In this document: piece by piece, positions 30,775-40,939 of the stretch
Position numbering within the stretch: the first letter of the stretch is position 1
Layout of the letters: the number at the start of each line of letters is the position of its first letter
DNA from: Xylaria sp. FL1777
Taxonomy: Eukaryota; Ascomycota; Sordariomycetes; Xylariales; Xylariaceae
NCBI GenBank assembly: GCA_022578965.1
Contig: MU400508.1
Coordinates: forward strand, 124,001 to 188,000
DNA length: 64,000 nt
Reading direction: 5' to 3'
Notes under the pieces: generated by a model
What the model was told of the DNA's origin: nothing
Database searches by the model: none
What the model saw: only the letters and a program-made list of their open reading frames with translations
Translations under genes and position numbers: made by a program

Positions 30775-33183
30775 CTACTCATCATCATCATCTTCTTCTT
30801 CATCATCAATTCCAATCCCACCGTGGACTTCGGTCATATGTGCGTAACACGCGCGGGACTCTTCAAACGTCTGCAGGCACACCCAGCAGAGATGGATTTT
30901 ACATCCGCCGCATTGCATGTGGTTGCAGCCATCGATCTTTTCCACCGTGGTCTGGCATTTCGGACAATCCTTGACGTTAGAACTGTTCTCGCGCTTGTAG
31001 GCCTCGAAAGCCTGGACGGCCCGGTGCTCCTCGCAGCGTTGGCCATCGTGGTTGGCATGACACGACCGGCAGACCCGTTGCAGGCATTTGGGGCACATGT
31101 GCCACAATGATGCCCTCGAAGCGCTGGTCAAACGGTAGATGTAACCGCAGTCGGGCGTTGGACAGTAATGGAACTGGTCAGGTCGGCGGGCGATGTACGT
31201 GCTGAACGAGGATTCTAAGAGCTGTTCAAACGTCAACGGGTCGACGTGGGCTTGGATCTCCCTCAGAGGAATGGCGTTCTTGCACTTGTCTTCCGCACCT
31301 GTGCAGGTGACGCTCGTATCTGCCTGTGCTGTACCATTTCTACAGAGTCCCTTGAAGCATTCGGTGCAGTACGTATGTCCGCACCCAAGCACTACCGGGT
31401 CGTCGGCCGGCGTGAAACAGATGCTACAGCTTTCCTCTTCTGATCTGGTCTCTTTTATGGGAAAAGAGAAGTTATTTATCTCGAGGAGTGCTAGAATTTC
31501 GCAGTGTTCTTCGTCGGAACCGGTGATTATCAGCTTCTTCGGATTCGATGTCACGTTCAGGGACACAACCTTGTCTCCTACTACGGTCTTTAACAGACCT
31601 AGGCCAGTCTTACAAAGCCAGGAGAACCCAGTATCGTCGATATCAATGGTATGACGCCTTTCCACGTCTTCTGTGAGAGACCGAACCACGTGTTCTTGAA
31701 CTGCTTTTTGTTTCGATGAATCTCCAAAGCAGCGCACTTCGCGCTTTGATCTGTTGGGTAGGAGCAGCACCCCGTGCTGTTTCTGGATCTCTTTCAATAC
31801 TTTGGAGGCTGACCCGTTACGCGCGAGTTGGGGAACCCAGAACGGGCTACCATCTTTTCCCTCGATCACGTCGCCAGCCACAGTGTCTTCAATTGCATTG
31901 GCGCATTTCGCAACCTCTTTGGAGCTCGAGCTATCAAGACTCAAGACTGTACCAGTTTCCCGCAATATTACGCTCACTCGCGGTGCACCTAGTTCATCCA
32001 AGCGGTCTTGGAGGCGTCGCTGAATGTGATGGTATACTTCTTTCGATACTTTGAATGTCGAGTTATATAGAAGTGTAGCCGTAAGGCCGACATCATAGGG
32101 TAAGTCGTATGATTCCTTTTCAATGACTCGCACGGCTTTCTGAGCATCACAATCCTGTTCAAATTGAGCAGACGCTGTCCAAAGTCCGCCATTGTGTTCA
32201 TACGGCTCCGTCATAAAGTCAATGGGACCAATACTACTGAGCAACTTCTTAATCGAGGCCTCGGTATTTTTTTTCCAGGAGGTTCGACGTTGTACGACAA
32301 TATCCAGCGGTGCGTCGTAGTCAGCCGTGATGGAGTCTCGCACCATTTCCGCGGAGCAGCGATAAGGTAGCCCGGATAGTGTGACGGCATAAAATCCGGT
32401 GTCTACCATTAGCAAAGAGTCGTCGCACAGAATGCGCGACTCCTTAACTTTGTATCTACCGCTGTTGAACTTTCCGCTCACTCTCAGGGCAGCCGCGTGT
32501 GTCGTGAAGAAGACACAACACTCACTACGAGGCGAGGTCCATTTTAGCTTCAATTTGTTGCAACGAACTCGTCGAGTGGATGCCCATGGCGGAAGCCTGG
32601 GGGGTACTGGTACAGCTTTCAGATTGCGGTAAGGGGCATCTACCAAACTGGCGCTCAAAGTCTTGGAGAATTCAAGATCCGGAGTACTGATATAAGCACT
32701 ACACAGGGATAAGGAAGATTGGGGCATGGCAACAATTCGCAGGCCATCGACCTCGACGTCATGACCAAGGTCTTCTAAAAGACTGATGACGTCGGCAGCA
32801 GTCGTATCGGCAGCGAGACCGTCCAGCCGGACTGACGAGTACTCGGAGGGTAGAGAAAGGCTGGTGACACAGGCCCCGTCTCCGTAGCGAACGAGGGCGC
32901 CACGGAAGACTCTGACGAAGGTGTCGTTATCATGTTGAGGAGGCACCCGTGCAGAGGTTGGTGAACTCGATGATTCGTGCCGGTAGGGACAGTTTGTGCC
33001 TTGTTTGCAGATGCCCTGGAGGTAGAACTTGCACGTCACCTGAGCCCGCGGATCCGGCCGTGCATGGAGGATAGAAGAAGCTGAAGCTGAAGCTGCAGTT
33101 GAGGCGTGACTGAAGCGGCAGGCATCGCCATTCCTGCAACGTCCTTGTTGGAAGAAGATGCACGGCGTTGAGGTGGTGGCCAT
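30775..33183 (-). CDS. CCCH zinc-finger RBR-type E3 ubiquitin ligase
   Basis: The start is ATG 33183 (MATTSTPCIFFQQGRC); an in-frame extension to 33240 would use TTG. The gene is a single exon of about 802 residues. Two CX7CX5CX3H fingers occupy ~7-25 and ~51-70, the type that binds RNA. A long middle region with no clear domain name follows, including KH- or RRM-like stretches (LSLPSEYSSVRLDGL; KVLKEIQKQHGVLLLP). The C-terminus is RING1 (CSICFTPADDPVVLGCGHTYC, ~584), IBR (CPTPDCG...CPKCLQRVCRSC) and RING2 (CPKCQTTVEKIDGCNHMQC, ~736). The Cys in DGCNHM aligns with the catalytic cysteine of RBR ligases, which accept ubiquitin as a thioester. A poly-acidic tail (DDEEEDDDDE) ends it. The same overall order occurs in plant DEAH12-like and fungal ariadne-like proteins. 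Substrates are unknown; the fingers suggest an RNA-linked role. Confidence 0.88.
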   Translation of the reverse strand: MATTSTPCIFFQQGRCRNGDACRFSHASTAASASASSILHARPDPRAQVTCKFYLQGICKQGTNCPYRHESSSSPTSARVPPQHDNDTFVRVFRGALVRYGDGACVTSLSLPSEYSSVRLDGLAADTTAADVISLLEDLGHDVEVDGLRIVAMPQSSLSLCSAYISTPDLEFSKTLSASLVDAPYRNLKAVPVPPRLPPWASTRRVRCNKLKLKWTSPRSECCVFFTTHAAALRVSGKFNSGRYKVKESRILCDDSLLMVDTGFYAVTLSGLPYRCSAEMVRDSITADYDAPLDIVVQRRTSWKKNTEASIKKLLSSIGPIDFMTEPYEHNGGLWTASAQFEQDCDAQKAVRVIEKESYDLPYDVGLTATLLYNSTFKVSKEVYHHIQRRLQDRLDELGAPRVSVILRETGTVLSLDSSSSKEVAKCANAIEDTVAGDVIEGKDGSPFWVPQLARNGSASKVLKEIQKQHGVLLLPNRSKREVRCFGDSSKQKAVQEHVVRSLTEDVERRHTIDIDDTGFSWLCKTGLGLLKTVVGDKVVSLNVTSNPKKLIITGSDEEHCEILALLEINNFSFPIKETRSEEESCSICFTPADDPVVLGCGHTYCTECFKGLCRNGTAQADTSVTCTGAEDKCKNAIPLREIQAHVDPLTFEQLLESSFSTYIARRPDQFHYCPTPDCGYIYRLTSASRASLWHMCPKCLQRVCRSCHANHDGQRCEEHRAVQAFEAYKRENSSNVKDCPKCQTTVEKIDGCNHMQCGGCKIHLCWVCLQTFEESRACYAHMTEVHGGIGIDDEEEDDDDE

Positions 33184-34703
33184 ATTGGCCACGAGAAAAC
33201 ATCGAAGGAATAGGTATGCTGTTTGATTGCTGGAAGGCAAAAATACACTTCACGACGCGTGTATGGTGTATGTAGAGAGGATGGCTCAAGTAGAATGGTT
33301 CAAGTGGTTGCTTTGATCAGTAACAGGCACATGCATGTAGGTGCCTGTCTAGATACATAGATACCTATATACAGTACATGTACCGGTATATTAAGTATAC
33401 CTATAAGGTAGGTACAGGTATGCAGATGTACCTGCATACCTAGGTACCCACCTAAGTACTTACCTGTAGGCTAACCGGACTATTTCAGACAGGATGCATA
33501 AGATAACTATTACTTCTCTGGGTCAACATACAAATCTGTATAAGTTTAGGTTATAATTACAATCAACATTGCCTGTCCCTATGTCTTGGTATAAGGCGAT
33601 AAGGGTGACAGCAAACTGAATCTTATCGTTTACCTGTAAATAACCTATGGCTGACCTGTGGCTGGAACTAAGGCTTAGCTACCTTAGGTAGTCTATTATA
33701 ACGGATGGCAGGCTAAGGTGACCTATACGTGCACGTTCAGTGGGAATAAGCTACTATAACCTATTCTAGCTCATCACAACCGCCAGATTGCAGATTATCA
33801 GTGATGACCAGCGAATCCATCATGTTGTATGTTTTCCTTTTCCCTTCTTTATTGCCTTTGATCATTTTAGAAATACAAATACCCTGCCAGATATCTTAGT
33901 TACCGCTAGTTCGATCAAATCAAACAAGAACATACCGTGTTTGAATTGTTGGCTGCAGTGAGCCAATTGAGAGCTGCTTTAACCTACTCCGTCATATAGC
34001 CCGTATACCCGGCTTTTCAATACTGAGTCACTTTTCATGACCTTATGACTATTTGACATTGCGCTCCAGGATTTGCTAACCAGGACACAGCTCACGGCCG
34101 TCTTATAAGCTCGTGGGGGTGTGAGCCGGAGAATAGGTGGCGTCCTAGGTGTAGCAGAAAGCTGCTTGGGGAAGCTGACGCTTATTACATAGCCGTGATT
34201 TAATTCGACTTTCAACGCCACCAAAAATAAAAAGAGTTGCGACAGCGTATATCCGGAGTAGATTCTGTAAAGCCGCGGACGTCGTTGTTTATGACTAAGA
34301 CGTGGCTCACTTATTCCCTAACCTAGCATACCGGACTGACAGCCAGCATGCCTAGCACGGATAGCCCGGCGGAGGTCCGGCGGATGGTGCGGTCGGTCAC
34401 CCTAGACAACACCTCACTCCTCCGACTCAGGACATTTTGAAAGTAAAGGGCGTATCATGATAGACTGAGTCCTTCCTTGGTCTAGTTCTGTTAGTCCAGC
34501 GCTAGAAGTTGAAAGAATGTAAACAAGGCGGAGAAGACTCCACTACCAGCCGAGACAAGCGGCGACGAAGAATGTTTGGAATGAGTATATAGAGGCGAGT
34601 CACCTCTCGTCTTCATCATCTACGAGCTTCCCGTTAAACATCGAAATCAAACAGTAAAGTCATAGAATTAGCCCCGAAAATCCAAGCAGGAGAGTCTTTC
34701 ACG
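33184..34703. other. Divergent promoter region, TACCTA cluster
   Basis: About 1.5 kb between the starts of the RBR gene (-) and the glutathione transferase gene (+). The interval 33330-33480 is dense in TACCTA/TAGGTA motifs and includes an inverted repeat (AGGTATGCAG, six-base loop, CTGCATACCT) at 33416-33441. No coding region is supportable. Confidence 0.5.
34586..34592 (+). promoter_or_regulatory. TATA box of the GST gene
   Basis: TATATAG lies 112 bp before the ATG at 34704 in an otherwise GC-rich stretch. The assignment is by sequence and position. Confidence 0.5.
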
Positions 34704-35482
34704 ATGACGCTTATCGTACACCATCTCGGCGTCTCCCAGTCGGAGCGCGTCGTTTGGCTCTGTGAAGAGCTGGGCATCGATTACGAGTTGAGGAAATACA
34801 AAAGGTCCCCAATACTCGCTCCTCCCGAATTCAAAGTGCTGCATCCGCTCGGCTCGGCTCCAGTCATCGAAGATGGCAATGTAAAATTGGCCGAGTCAGG
34901 CGCCTGTGTGGAATATATTGCCCAGACACATGGCAAAGGGCGGCTCATTATCGCACCCGGTCACAGCGACTATGCCGACTATCTCTACTGGTTTCGTGAG
35001 TTGAGCCCAAGTATTTTCTACCATTGGGATGAATGTTCAGTACTAACTCATGGAGCATAGATTTTGCCAATAGTAGCTTCCAACCAGCTTTAATGAGGGA
35101 CTTAGCTTTGAAGTTAGTTAGCGGCATCGATGATGGGACGGGCAAGAATGACGCTATTTTGAATCGATTTAATGAGAAGTTCTCTTCGATGTTAACCTTC
35201 ATTAATGATCGGTTAGCGAAGGTACCTTGGCTGGCAGGCGAGCAGTTCACCGCCGCTGACATCATGACGGTATGCTGTCTGACAACGATGCGCTGCTTCA
35301 AGCCATACGACCTTGGCGAGTACAAAAACATCTTATCGTATCTCAAACGCGTATCGGAACGAGATGGCTACCGCCAGGCGATGCAGAAGGGTGATCCGGA
35401 ACTAGATATTACCCTCTTAACGGGTGCTGCACCACCTTCATGGTCCCCAGCCCCTCCACCACAAGAGGCGCGCGGTCAATAA
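34704..35482 (+). CDS. Glutathione S-transferase
   Basis: Exon 1 is 34704-34995 and exon 2 is 35061-35482, joined across a 65-nt intron (GTGAGT...CATAG, phase 1), giving 237 residues. The N-terminal thioredoxin-like domain starts MTLIVHHLGVSQSERVVWLC, with the SER/VVWLCEELG segment at the glutathione site, the cis-Pro region GSAPVIEDG and the ES motif (LAESGACVEYI). The C-terminal helical domain contains WLAGEQFTAADIM, the conserved GST N-capping box. The Pro-rich tail is unusual but short. It should conjugate glutathione to electrophiles in the cytosol; the closest type is the fungal Gtt1/theta-like group. A TATA box lies upstream. The read-through reading of exon 1 ends at once, supporting the intron. 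Confidence 0.9.
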
Positions 35483-36212
35483 TACGAAGACTAATGAGAC
35501 AATCATCTTCATGATATGTCGGTGGCGGATGCTTAAGGAGAATCTAAGCTTGTGCGACTTTACCGAGCTGCACCTGTCGAATACTTATATTAGTCTACCC
35601 GATCTTCGCTCTGAACGCTCAACTCAATATTGCTTATTTACTACACACTACTTGTCTACTACTACAAAAAGAGTTAGAACGAATTAATAGCAATAATTGT
35701 CACCTTTCGAATTCCAGTATACCAAGCTCCCATTTCCTAAGCCGCTCATATACCCTCCCCGTAGAGTCGTATTTTCGTGTAGTGGCAGCCACCCGTCATC
35801 CAGTATAAAGTCTCAAAACAGGATCTTATCGAGTTGCAGTGGCTTGCTACTTGGGCGAAGGATGTATCCCTGCTTTTAAAACAGAAGATATCACCCCAGC
35901 GATAAAAAGAAAGTAAGTTGACGAATCACTCGACCGAGGCTCGGCCGACTGTATGCGCCATGTCAGATAGGTGGCTTTGTAAGATAAACGCGACTCGAGC
36001 AGCTGAACGGCATATAAATGCGGAATCCTAAAAGCGCATGACACCGATCGCTTATGGCGCCTGCAATGCCGGTTGGGGTTCGGGAAGCGAGTAGGAGACT
36101 GGATTGAAGTAGATCTTATAATCCTACACACCTTCCTTCCTCTTAGCCACCTGTACTGACACATTCTCCCAATCTCTGACTCGCGTCGTCAACCCCGGCA
36201 CATTAGAAAATC
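35483..36212. other. Intergenic region
   Basis: This is the 3' flank of the GST gene and promoter of the dehydrogenase gene. Short ORFs only; no clear regulatory element was recognised. Confidence 0.4.
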
Positions 36213-37314
36213 ATGTCTTCGCAGCTCGAAAGCGAAGCTTCGTTCGAGGCCAGCTTCCTAGGCTTCTTCTACAGGCAGTGGATGGTACACCGCAAGCCCG
36301 TGCCAGCCGGAACTGACTTATCTTCTCAGGTGGCCATCATCACGGGTTCTAACAGTGGCCTCGGTCTCGAGACGGGACGGCAGTTACTCCAACTTGGCCT
36401 CTCGCATCTCATCCTTGCCGTCAGATCGCAAGCGAGGGGCGATAAAGCAGCCGATGGGCTGAGACGGGAGTTCCCCGGCGCCAAAATATCTGTCTGGCTG
36501 CTTGACATGAGCTCGTACGATTCCATCACCGCTTTCGTTGAAAAGTGCAAATCGCTCTCCAGGATCGACATCGTCATATTAAATGCTGGCCTCAATGCCG
36601 GCGACACCTTCACAACTGTGAAGGAGACCGGCCACGAATATAGCTTCCAAGTCAACTACATCTCAACGGCGCTGCTGACGATTCTTCTGCTGCCCGTTCT
36701 TAAATCGAAACGGGTCGCGGGATCTAAGCAGCCAGTCCTCTCTATTGTGACGTCCGACTCGGCGTTCTGGGTGTCTATCGAACCGCAAGGGCCGATACTG
36801 GCGCAGCTCGATAGACCCGAAAATTACACAGGAATGTCATGGTATCAGAAAGCGAAGCTGCTGCAGTATTTCTTCGTGTCAAAGCTTGCCGAGGAGGTTG
36901 ACAGCAGCGATGTCATCATTAACTTGGCCAATCCGGGCCTGTGCAAGGGCACGGCATTCGGCGGCGGAGCCAACTTCTCGCTAATCAAACAATTATTCTT
37001 CATCGTCTTGAAGATTAACGGGAGGACGGCGGCCACAGGGGCCAGTACGTACGTGGATGCCGCCGTGGTTAAAGGCGAGGAGAGCCACGGGAGCTATGTT
37101 AGTGATTGGGCAATTCGTCCGTATGTGTGCATCAATACCATCTGTCCTTTCATGTGCTTATAATCGAACGGATGATCGTGCTGACTGGACTAGCTATCCT
37201 GAAATTCTGTATACACAGATAGGGGCCCAGCTCCGAGAGAGATTGTGGGAGGAGACAATGGAAGAGCTTAACTTTGCTGGCGCATCTGATATCATTCAGA
37301 AGCTGAAGAGATAG
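36213..37314 (+). CDS. Short-chain dehydrogenase/reductase (SDR)
   Basis: Exon 1 is 36213-37120 and exon 2 is 37194-37314, with a 73-nt intron beginning GTATGT and a phase-2 join restoring RPYPEILYT, for 342 residues. The Rossmann nucleotide site is TGSNSGLG (~residues 45-52), followed by the NAG motif (VILNAGLN), the catalytic Ser region (SIVTSDSAF) and the YQKAK active-site Tyr/Lys pair. The N-terminal ~35 residues (FLGFFYRQWMVHRKPVP) extend beyond the core as in fungal retinol-dehydrogenase-like SDRs. A hydrophobic stretch near 250-265 may attach to membranes. NADP(H)-dependent reduction or oxidation of a ketone or alcohol is expected; the substrate is unknown. It sits next to a GST gene in the same direction, but no shared pathway can be shown. 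Confidence 0.9.
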
Positions 37315-38134
37315 TGCCTGATTTGTATCTTCTGCTTTAGTCCTTGTCTTTCTCCAGCCTTCCTTAATGTGAGCTTAACTAGCAATGTATATTAACTAAG
37401 TGGCCAGTTTATATTTAGAGGCTTTCCGTGTCAATCTGGGATGGAATGGCAGGGTAAGCCTTCTAATATGGTGTTAATCTAACGGATATAGGTACAAGCT
37501 GAAATTGATACCTCTACAGCTCAGATCTACAATACCAGCAGACCAATAGAGACTGTTCTTTCATATAGTTAGTGATGAGTCCAACCACATAACGCGTATG
37601 TCCGGACCCGTCGAACCCCGATGAATCAAATCCTCGCCTATACTGAGGTCCGCGACGGCGGATCAACCTGGTAGTTAGTAATAGTAGAAGCGCCTATTGC
37701 ATGGGGGTCACCCTTTTACCAGGTTCGGCCAAGTTCGGGCTCGGCCGGCGCCCCTCACGTTTCTTGTTTTTCATTTTCTACTGGCTCGCCTTCCGAACCA
37801 CTCGATCAATTAAGTCTCTGTAGTGTAGCACCAAGAAAGGAGAAGAGTACTTATTTAGGAAGCTCGAGGTCGCGATATCCTTGCACACCTACCTATTTCA
37901 ACGTCTTGAGCGTGAAAAGTCTCAGCTGTCGATATGCCACCGAATTTCAAGAATTCGTTCACGGGTTTGCGGTCGATGTTTATATTGGTGTGAGGTTGGT
38001 TGGTGCTGAACCCTCCATGGCTTAATCGCTCCCTTCCTCGGCCGAGGACACCTGGCTATTTATATAGGAACAGACCCTCGTATAGGTATGTTTCAGTAGG
38101 ATTCCGGTAGCTTGAGACGCAGAATCATTTCAAG
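37315..38134. other. Intergenic region with promoter of the phosphatase gene
   Basis: No gene was recognised. A TATA box (TATTTATATAGG) ends the stretch at 38057-38068. A short ORF beginning with the ATG at 37934 (MPPNFKNSFTGLRSMFILV) is upstream of the TATA box and is not part of the gene by position. Confidence 0.45.
38057..38068 (+). promoter_or_regulatory. TATA box of the acid-phosphatase-like gene
   Basis: TATTTATATAGG lies 67-78 bp before the ATG at 38135. That spacing leaves room for a leader of about 40 nt only, which argues that 38135 is the true start and that no upstream signal-peptide exon exists. Confidence 0.5.
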
Positions 38135-39244
38135 ATGGGGAATGCTCCGTCCACAAGTGTCGATCCCGGCACGATGTACACAGCGACAGCGAGCGCATCA
38201 ATCCAAGCTGCGCGCGCCACGGCCCTGACACTAAGCCCGACAAGCAACGTGAAGGGAAAGACTTTCGACCGCTTCGTCCAGATATTCCTCGAGAACCAGG
38301 ACTATTCCATCGCGGCTGGAGATCGTCAGTTTTCTCATCGCGGGACCGGAACGGAATGATCATGCTAATTCAAGTCGGCAGCTAACCTGGCATACCTTGC
38401 GACAAAGGGTATCCTGCTCAACAATTACTATGCGATAACCCACCCATCACAGCCAAACTACGTCGCAGCTGGCGGCGCAAGCACCTACGGCGTCATTGAC
38501 GACAGTTTCAGGCGGATCGGGGCTAGTACAGAGACCATCGTCGATCTCCTTGAGGCAGCCCAGGTGAGCTGGAGTATCTATCAGGAGGATATGCCATATT
38601 CTGGGTTCCAGGGGACCTACGTAAACCAGAAAAATGGGGCCAACGACTACGTTCGCAAACACAAGTATGTCCTAGTCCTCGAATACCTATTTTTCGAAGA
38701 ACCCCGTTGAAGCCCGATTGCTGACTGAATAAACGTATTATAGCCCGTTGGTCAGCTACGACTCCGTGGGGACGGACGTGAATCGCTTGGCCAAGACCAA
38801 GAACTTCACCTTGTTCGATCGCGATCTGGCCAACGACGCGCTGCCTCAGTGGATGTTCATTACCCCTAATATGAGTGAGTATCCCCCTGCACCCAGAGTC
38901 GGGCTACGGTCAACTAACTGTTACTCCCCCCAGCCAACGACGGCCACGATTCATCCGTGACAGTCGCGGGGAAATGGGCGCGCAATTTCATCGATCCCCT
39001 GCTCTCGAATTCGAAATTCAACAAGGACCGCACCCTCATCATCTTGACGTTCGACGAGAGCGAGAACTACCTAGCGGAGAACAGAGTGTTCTCGGTCCTT
39101 CTAGGCAACGCGGTCCCGAGCAGCAAGATCGGCACAACGGATTCGACACGATATAACCATTACAGCTTGACCAAGACGGTAGAAAATAATTGGGCACTGG
39201 GAAACCTCGGCCAGAATGACGTCAGCGCTGTGTCATTTTTCTAA
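38135..39244 (+). CDS. Acid-phosphatase-like phosphoesterase without signal peptide
   Basis: Exons: 38135-38324, 38382-38664, 38744-38874 and 38934-39244; introns of 57, 79 and 59 nt with donors GTCAGT, GTATGT and GTGAGT, all joins in frame; 304 residues. The family motif is LENQDYS near residue 50, then THPSQPNYVA, YQEDMPYSGF, the TNDGHD metal site and LTFDESENY, then GNAVPSS and a C-terminal FxxNW-like end. This matches the fungal acid phosphatase branch of the phosphoesterase family (pfam04185 type), which releases phosphate from monoesters outside the cell. Here the first residues are MGNAPSTSVDP and no secretory signal precedes the conserved ARATALT segment, whereas relatives normally carry one. 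It is either intracellular, wrongly started, or recently altered at its 5' end. Confidence 0.85.
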
Positions 39245-40939
39245 TGCTTCGCGGGAAAAAGGGGGAAGCGAGAATAATACGCGCGGTGTATACTCGGTCT
39301 CAAATCTGCTTCATATATAAAGCGCGTGCAGCTCGCTTGGATCTTAATCTATCTCTTTCCTAGTCTACTCACCCTGTGTGCTCTCGATGGGTATCTAGTA
39401 GCTGAATTGAGCTTCGCGAATACCGGCACAGAGAATTTGGTGACTAGTCGAAACAGATGCTAACCAGGTTGAAGTCAACTGACAGGGTCAGAATCATTTC
39501 TTGCCTCTGCGATGCAAGTATGATAGTGTGTATATGCAAGACTAAGTTAGTAGGATGCACGTCAGCTATAACCGTGCAGCTTGCCTCTGTGGTTACTTTC
39601 TGGGGAATCTGGAGACCCCGTCTACGTAGTATGCTGCGTAGAGGCTATCCTGGCTTACCCAGATCATTCGCGTCGGAAGCGTAGCATTGGAAGCCGGGTT
39701 CACATGTACGCATTGGAAAAGACACTAGATTTTTTTCAAAAGACCCAATCCGGGCGTGAGGAAGGATGCAATTGGCCGGGCTCGAGTCGCATTTTCATTG
39801 GAGGTGTTGTTTCTTCCGGATTTATCCAGATCACTTGAACCAAACCAAGAACCCCCTAGTCTCCCCCTCATTTCCCTCGACGCTTTTCCCTGCCCCCTCG
39901 CCACAGACACGGCTTGCTCTTCGATCACTCGACACCTCGCGCAGTCCTCTTCGTGACTGGCCAAACCACGATGCTGAGGCTCCTTTTGGCTAGGCTAGCT
40001 GCGGCCGTGGAGGAGGTCGTCCCGAAGTTCTAGAAAGGCTCGCTTCTTACCTTGTAAAACGGCCCTTTGGATCCTAGGGAGCCGCAGAAATGCGAAGGGT
40101 GGTTACAACCACCCTCCTCATTGTTTGTGTCTGTGTTTCGGCTTCCTATCACGTCGCTGCCGTGAAAGCTGTTGAGATTCCATTCTGCCAGGATCTGGTT
40201 TCACCCATGTGAAATCCGGGGTAATGGCCCAGATGTGTCGCGCACGAGCAGGAAATTGTTGGTTACAACTGGCCCTGCTGATAATTTCGAGCCTATTTCC
40301 GGGCACCATCGGCCCCGTTGCCAGCTTGGTTTCGTTGAGGGGTGTTCAGCAATGTGGAAAGTATCGTCGATTCTCGACAAGATTGTGAAGCACTACGCTG
40401 CTTGTTTATGAAGCTCTGTGTCTGGCTGAATCAAGTATCATGCGAAATACGTAATCAAAGTATAGCAGGCCACGATATGTCTCTCCCCATGGCTTTCTCC
40501 GTTCATGACAGCTCGCTTGTGACGGGAACAGGCTCCGCTAGTGTGCGTGTCCCGGCTCTGCACGTCCTCTGCGTGCGTGTGCCCCAACCCCGGAATTGTG
40601 GCACTACCTCTTCCGAACATGAGGAGGAGAAGTCCATCGTGAACTCCTTTCTGTAGCCCCATTGGCTGGTTGCTCGTCCCCCAGCTAATCCCTACCCGCA
40701 ACGCCAGACCAGCATGACTGGATATATTACACCTCCACCGTCGCCGCCAGCACCAAGTGGTGCCGGCATGATATCCTGAATAGTCTTGCTGTGCATGTTT
40801 TCAATAATAACATGAGTAGATGCGCGCATTCATAAATCCGCTTTAATCATATATCAAAGCCCACATCCGTTCAAGAAGCTAGTCGTCTTCTCAAGGTAAT
40901 TATCTCTATCCAAATAAGCAAACGCTCAGCAGCGCAAAA
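39245..40939. other. Intergenic region
   Basis: About 1.7 kb with no supportable gene; several short ORFs overlap on both strands. A small inverted repeat (AGGGTGGTT/AACCACCCT) occurs at about 40096-40115. Confidence 0.4.

Noticed and set aside
37934..37993. Short ORF MPPNFKNSFTGLRSMFILV as a signal exon for the phosphatase
   Set aside because: It lies upstream of the TATA box at 38057, so it would not be in the same transcript.
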